A stretch of 64,000 nucleotides of DNA. It comes from Sesamum alatum. Taxonomy: Eukaryota; Streptophyta; Magnoliopsida; Lamiales; Pedaliaceae. The notes below the pieces were generated by a model. The model was not told the origin of the DNA, did not search any database, and worked only from the letters and a program-made list of their open reading frames with translations. Below are positions 59,988 to 64,000 of this stretch, one piece after another (the first letter of the stretch is position 1; every line of letters begins with the position of its first letter). The translations under genes were made by a program, and so were the position numbers. The stretch covers positions 22,425,395 to 22,489,394 of the forward strand of contig JACGWO010000004.1 of assembly GCA_034509735.1 (NCBI GenBank), written 5' to 3'.

Positions 59988-60762
59988 GGGCATGATTGGT
60001 ATATAGGAATGGAATTGAGTGGGAATGGAATGAAATTAGGAATGGAATAAAAGTAGGAATGGAATAATTTTGGTATTCACTCCTATGCTTGGTATACCAA
60101 AGGAATGGAATATGGAATTGAATCAAAACTTTCCAAATTACTTATTTATATATTTTCTAAATAATGAAACTTAAAAATTAAATAAAAAATAACTAAGCTA
60201 CATCTCATTAATGACATAAGAAATATTATTTTAAAAAGTTAAATTAATTATAAGTTTATAATATATATTGTTGGACGTTTTCATATATTTAATTAAATTC
60301 TTTTGATAAATACTTATTATTTGGTAAATGCTCATATTTATAGTAATATTTGGTAAAATGCGTATAAAGATGTTAATAATTTTATATTATATTTAATATA
60401 ATATTTAAGAATTTTTTTCATATTATATATTTTATATTTTGGTCACACATATTTAAATATTTTATATTGATATTTATTTTATTTAATGTATTCAAAATAA
60501 TATATAATTTTGTGATAATAAATCTTGCAACTATAATTTTATTAAAGTTATTTTAGCAATAAAATAAAAAATTTATTCCCAATCTATTGGGAATAGCTAA
60601 AACCATGGGTAAGTGGGGGAATGCCTAATCCCATACTTATGGGAATAGGCATTCCCAAAGGAATGGTTATTATTATTCCTAAGTTATACCAAACATATAT
60701 TTGGAATAAGATTAGGAATATTCATTCCATTCCTAATCCATTCCCTCATACCAATCATACCC
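59988..60762. mobile_element. Tourist-like MITE, 775 bp (second family)
   Basis: Inverted ends GGGCATGATTGGTATATAGG and, in reverse, GGGTATGATTGGTATGAGGG. Perfect TSD TAA (59985-59987, 60763-60765). Tandem 'ggaatgga' motifs at both ends. PIF/Harbinger type. Confidence 0.9.
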
Positions 60763-60838
60763 TAAAAGTAAAAAAAAAATGACGAATACTAATTGAACAT
60801 TGATGCATAATGGCTATTAGTCATTGTCTATATAAGTG

Positions 60839-62150
60839 GAAAAAAAAAAAAAAAAAATCAGTACACTAACTTGGCTCTCGTTCAATTTTAGTGCACTAAC
60901 TTTGATAATTATCACATTTTATACATTATGTTGTAATTTTACTTCAATTAAGTCCAATTGACCGAAATTTGCTGACATGGTTAATTTTTACTTACGTGTC
61001 CGGTGAAATTAACCACGTCAGCACATGACGTGGCCGGCGACTGACGTGGCGGGATGACTTGGATGTATTTTCTTCTATAAGGATGAATTTTAGTACACTA
61101 ACTTTAGCATGGTTTAATTTTAGTCTAATAACTTTGAATGAGGTGAAATTTAAGTCCTCTTGCATTGTGTCTAAAGGGTGTCACTGCCCATTCGTATTTA
61201 TATTATAAAAAAATAAATAAATATAAGTGTACTGCTGAAAACGGTACACTTATATTTTTATGACTGGTCGCTAGTTGCGAGCTACACTCACGACCAGCCC
61301 TCAAATTTTTTTAAATTTGTTAATTCTTTATAATTATTAGTTAAAGTTAATATAATAATTAGTAATACTTAATTAGATATAATTAATGAATAATAATTTG
61401 ATAATTGTTAATATAGCTATTAAATTAAATAATTAGAGAATAATAAATTTAATAATATAGTTGTTAATATTAGTTAATTTGATATATATATATTAATTAT
61501 TAAAAATTTGATAATATAGTTGTTAATAAAATAGATAATTATATATTTTATAATTATTAATAATTTGATAATATATTTGTTAATTATTTATAATTATTAA
61601 TAGAGTTGATATTATTATAGACTAGATCTTTTCCTTCTCACACTTATTAGTTCAGTTGGATCATCTATTTTTTAAACTATGATTAACATATTTTTGAATT
61701 TTTAACAATTAATCTATATCAAATTAATTAATATTAACAACTATATTATCAAATTAATTAAAATTATCTTAATAATATTATATTCTGTACGAAAAAAATA
61801 AAAATATTATATCATTATTATAATTATTATTCTGTACTTAAATTTTACATCATTCAAAGTTATTGGACTAAAATTAAATCATGCTAAAGTTAGTGTACTA
61901 AAATTCATCCTTATGAAAGAAAATACATCCAAGTCATCCCGCCACGTCAGCCGCATGCCACGTCATGTGCTGACGTGTTAATCTCGCTGGACACATCAGC
62001 AAAAATTTGGCCACGTCAGCAAATTCCGGTCAATTGACAGATAATTGAAGCAAAATTGCAACATAATGTATAAAATGTGATAATTACCAAAGTTAGTGTA
62101 TTAAAATTGAACGAGAGCCAAGTTAGTGTATTAAAAAAAGTTTTTTCCCC
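60839..62150. mobile_element. Fold-back element, 1312 bp, 290-base arms
   Basis: Long arms: 60866-61160 ('actaacttggctctcgttc' ...) pairs with 61840-62125. Perfect 8-bp TSD TATAAGTG at 60831-60838 and 62151-62158. Ends are A-rich (GGAAAAA). Eight bases fits hAT, while a slightly eroded Mutator-type 9 bp is also possible, so I leave the superfamily open. Each arm has several ACGTCA/TGACGTGG motifs. The A+T-rich loop has no frame; the 68-codon frame at 62016-62222 spans the arm edge. Confidence 0.88.
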
Positions 62151-62346
62151 TATAAGTGATGCCAAGATATTAAATGCAGCTAAAAAATTATGGCAAATAT
62201 TTTTACTATAGGTAAAATTCATGATGAATAGTGATCAAATATTATAAAAATTTAGTTTTTGCATCATTCGTATTTGATCGTGATAGATAGTGTTAATTTT
62301 TTATAATTCTTTTTAACTCATAGGTACTAATCCATTTTTTATAGTG

Positions 62347-63365
62347 TACGTGGAATTTTTTTGTTAATTTATAAGGTGCTACATGGTTCAAGATGTAAAG
62401 TTCAAGACGTATAATGGCCGAGCTGGGCCAACCCAGCCCAGGATCTCATTAACCCAATAAAAAATGGGTTGGTTTGGCCCAGGCTCGCTTGAGACCGGAC
62501 TGGTCCTAGACCGGTCCCAACTATCAATACTTTTGTTCCCTTAATTAGTTAAGTTTAAATGTATTTTTTGTCCTTTATCTTTGTATTTGGCGTTTCACCC
62601 CTTTACTTTTTTAGGGTAGTAAATAGAAGATACGGGAAGAAAATTACATTTAACCCAAATTAGTTATTAAATAGCTTTTGTACTTTATGTTTCGACCTAA
62701 TTAATTTTGGTTCTCAAATTTTTAAAATAATTAAAGTTAGTCTTGACCATTGAAATTAACGGAGGAATCCTTTTTAATTTTTAACATTATTTCATCATTT
62801 TTTTTTGCAAAAGAATTCTTTTTTTTTTAATAACTGTCAAGTTGCCCACTTTTCTCAACTTCCACTAACTTTAACTTCTTATAACTTTCTTATTATTTTA
62901 TTTTTAATTTCTTTAATTACAATATAATTTTAAAAATAAAAATTATTTTTTTAATACTTTTATTTAATTATGCACACTCTTTTCGGTGTGCCCACATGAA
63001 CTTGTTGTAATTAAGTAAGGGATGCTTTTGTCATATAACAATATTTCCATATTCTTAAGAGCCGCAGCAGTTTCAAATATGTATTATTTGTTTCTACTAA
63101 AAGTGATTATATTGAAAATATATTTGGAACATTTGAATGTTTGTTATGTTTACTTTTTTAATTTTAAGTGGGAAAATATTTTTTAATTTTGTATAAATTT
63201 TCATGTAAAATTGAAATATATTTGAATTCATTAATGAGATTGTGTTTATATTGAACTGAAATATCAAATTAATATATTTTTAATAAAAATACGTATATTT
63301 TCACTTTAATTACTACTTCACTAAATAAAAACTGAAATAAAACATAAATAAATATTCTGTTTAAA
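62347..63365. other. Stretch without genes
   Basis: A+T-rich. 62410-62530 is a GC-richer patch ('gctgggccaacccagccc', 'gaccgg' repeats) that resembles a hAT subterminal region, but no second end was found. Confidence 0.45.
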
Positions 63366-63810
63366 TGTTATAGCCCAGAAATGACAGTCTTGAGTTTTTA
63401 AGCCCAATTACTACTTCATTCTACTTTCGGGCCGTAAAATAGACTACTGAAGGAGTTGGGCCCTGGACTTTTGCAATCCATTTATTTGATTAAAGTTTAT
63501 TTCTTGGACTTCTTTGACAAATTAAATTACTGAAATAATAACAAAAAATAAAAATAAATTGTAGTGTTATAAAATTTATAGTTGTGGATGTTCATATTCA
63601 TCTCCCATACCTTTTTACATTCTATCATAAATCGTAAATCTTTTGTGATTCATCTCGCCTCACCAAGATGAGACTTTTGGTTGTAATCTTGGAGCCTATA
63701 AATAGGCCATTTTATTTGTATAGTGTGAAGAAGAAATATATAAAATACTCACTTCTTTCTTCTCTATTCTAATTCTCATATTGTTCCATTTTTATATTAA
63801 TTTTATAACA
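63366..63810 (+). mobile_element. 5' LTR of a copia element leaving the window
   Basis: 445 bp, starts TGTTATAG and ends TTATAACA (perfect 7-bp inverted TGTTATA...TATAACA), TATA box at 63697-63705, followed directly by a primer site. The coding part lies beyond the window. The TSD cannot be checked. Confidence 0.78.
63697..63705 (+). promoter_or_regulatory. LTR TATA box
   Basis: TATAAATAG about 330 bases into the LTR; a transcription start near 63730 is expected. Confidence 0.6.
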
Positions 63811-63825
63811 CGTTATCAGCACGAG
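63811..63825 (+). other. Primer binding site of the copia element
   Basis: CGTTATCAGCACGAG immediately after the LTR end. It resembles the TGGTATCAGAGC tRNA-Met-type site only in its core TATCAG. The sequence after it (63826-64000) is the untranslated leader. Confidence 0.6.
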
Positions 63826-64000
63826 AGCTTTACGTTTTCAAGACTAGCTCTATCTAAGCATCAAGGAGATCATTGTAGTAAGATTTAATTTTCCAAGATA
63901 ATATCTCTATAGTAATATATCTATAAAACACTTACTAGTATGCTATCTAATGAATCTAATTTTTATATCCATTGTGTATTGGTGATTTTAAGAGAAGCTT

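Larger units (their letters stand above)
59945..62346. mobile_element. CACTA-family copy split by two MITEs
   Basis: CACTAAAAAAAATATGGG start at 59945 and TTTTTTATAGTG end at 62346, with 'atggttaatt', 'atggctattagtc' and 'ttgatcgtgatagat' family blocks outside the two inserts. Without the inserts it is about 300 bp, the size of copies A-C. Flanks do not give a matching TSD. Confidence 0.65.

Noticed and set aside
62410..62530. Second hAT element
   Set aside because: Only a GC-rich patch resembling hAT subterminal repeats; no TIR pair or TSD found.

Overview
The window looks like repeat-rich, probably heterochromatic plant nuclear DNA, most likely from a eudicot. The reasons are the plant-type mix of mobile elements (Ty1/copia and Ty3/gypsy LTR elements, a DUF4283-type L1 LINE, Helitrons, hAT, CACTA, Tourist-like and Mutator-like MITEs, a tRNA-derived SINE), the high A+T content, and a plant Helitron helicase. 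I found no convincing host gene in 64 kb. Almost every stretch I can interpret is a transposable element, and many edges can be placed to the base from target-site duplications (TSDs). A 500-base run of N (1540-2039) is an assembly gap.

Layout. 1-1140: a direct repeat pair of unknown kind. 2143-3955: 3' end of a copia element with its LTR. 5642-6992: a Mutator-like MITE and a Tourist-like MITE. 7148-10169: a complete but internally deleted copia element (TSD GTAAA) in which gag is joined to reverse transcriptase. 10766-13714: a non-autonomous Helitron with an internal duplication. 13940-18401: CACTA-type and other MITEs. 18635-31026: a five-deep nest, consisting of a Mutator-like MITE split by an L1 LINE, which is split by a 287-bp Helitron and a 5.65-kb Helitron-like insertion, which holds further MITEs, one of them with a SINE inside. 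31205-31419: a small Mutator-like MITE. 31745-35215: a decayed Helitron Rep/helicase gene. 35460-37790: a decayed gypsy pol with chromodomain.

38662-49919: a copia element on the minus strand carrying three later insertions, namely a gypsy-type solo LTR (39604-41753, TSD TTTAT), a CACTA element with Transposase_24 remnants (45030-48716, TSD TCA) and a Tourist-like MITE (48938-49824) within one LTR. 51284-51579 and 59192-59505: copies of one CACTA MITE family with perfect TSDs. 53157-57279: a complete hAT transposon with an 8-bp TSD and an intact 636-codon transposase frame. 59945-62346: a CACTA-family copy with two MITEs nested in it. 63366 to the end: the 5' LTR and leader of another copia element that runs off the window.

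Only the hAT element carries an apparently intact transposition protein; its terminal repeats, TSD and open frame make it the one element here that might be autonomous. The other coding remnants (LINE, gypsy, both larger copias, Helitron helicase, CACTA) carry stops, frameshifts, deletions or insertions. No operons or gene pathways are present. The main interest is the order of insertion events and possible capture or spread of regulatory motifs by MITEs.
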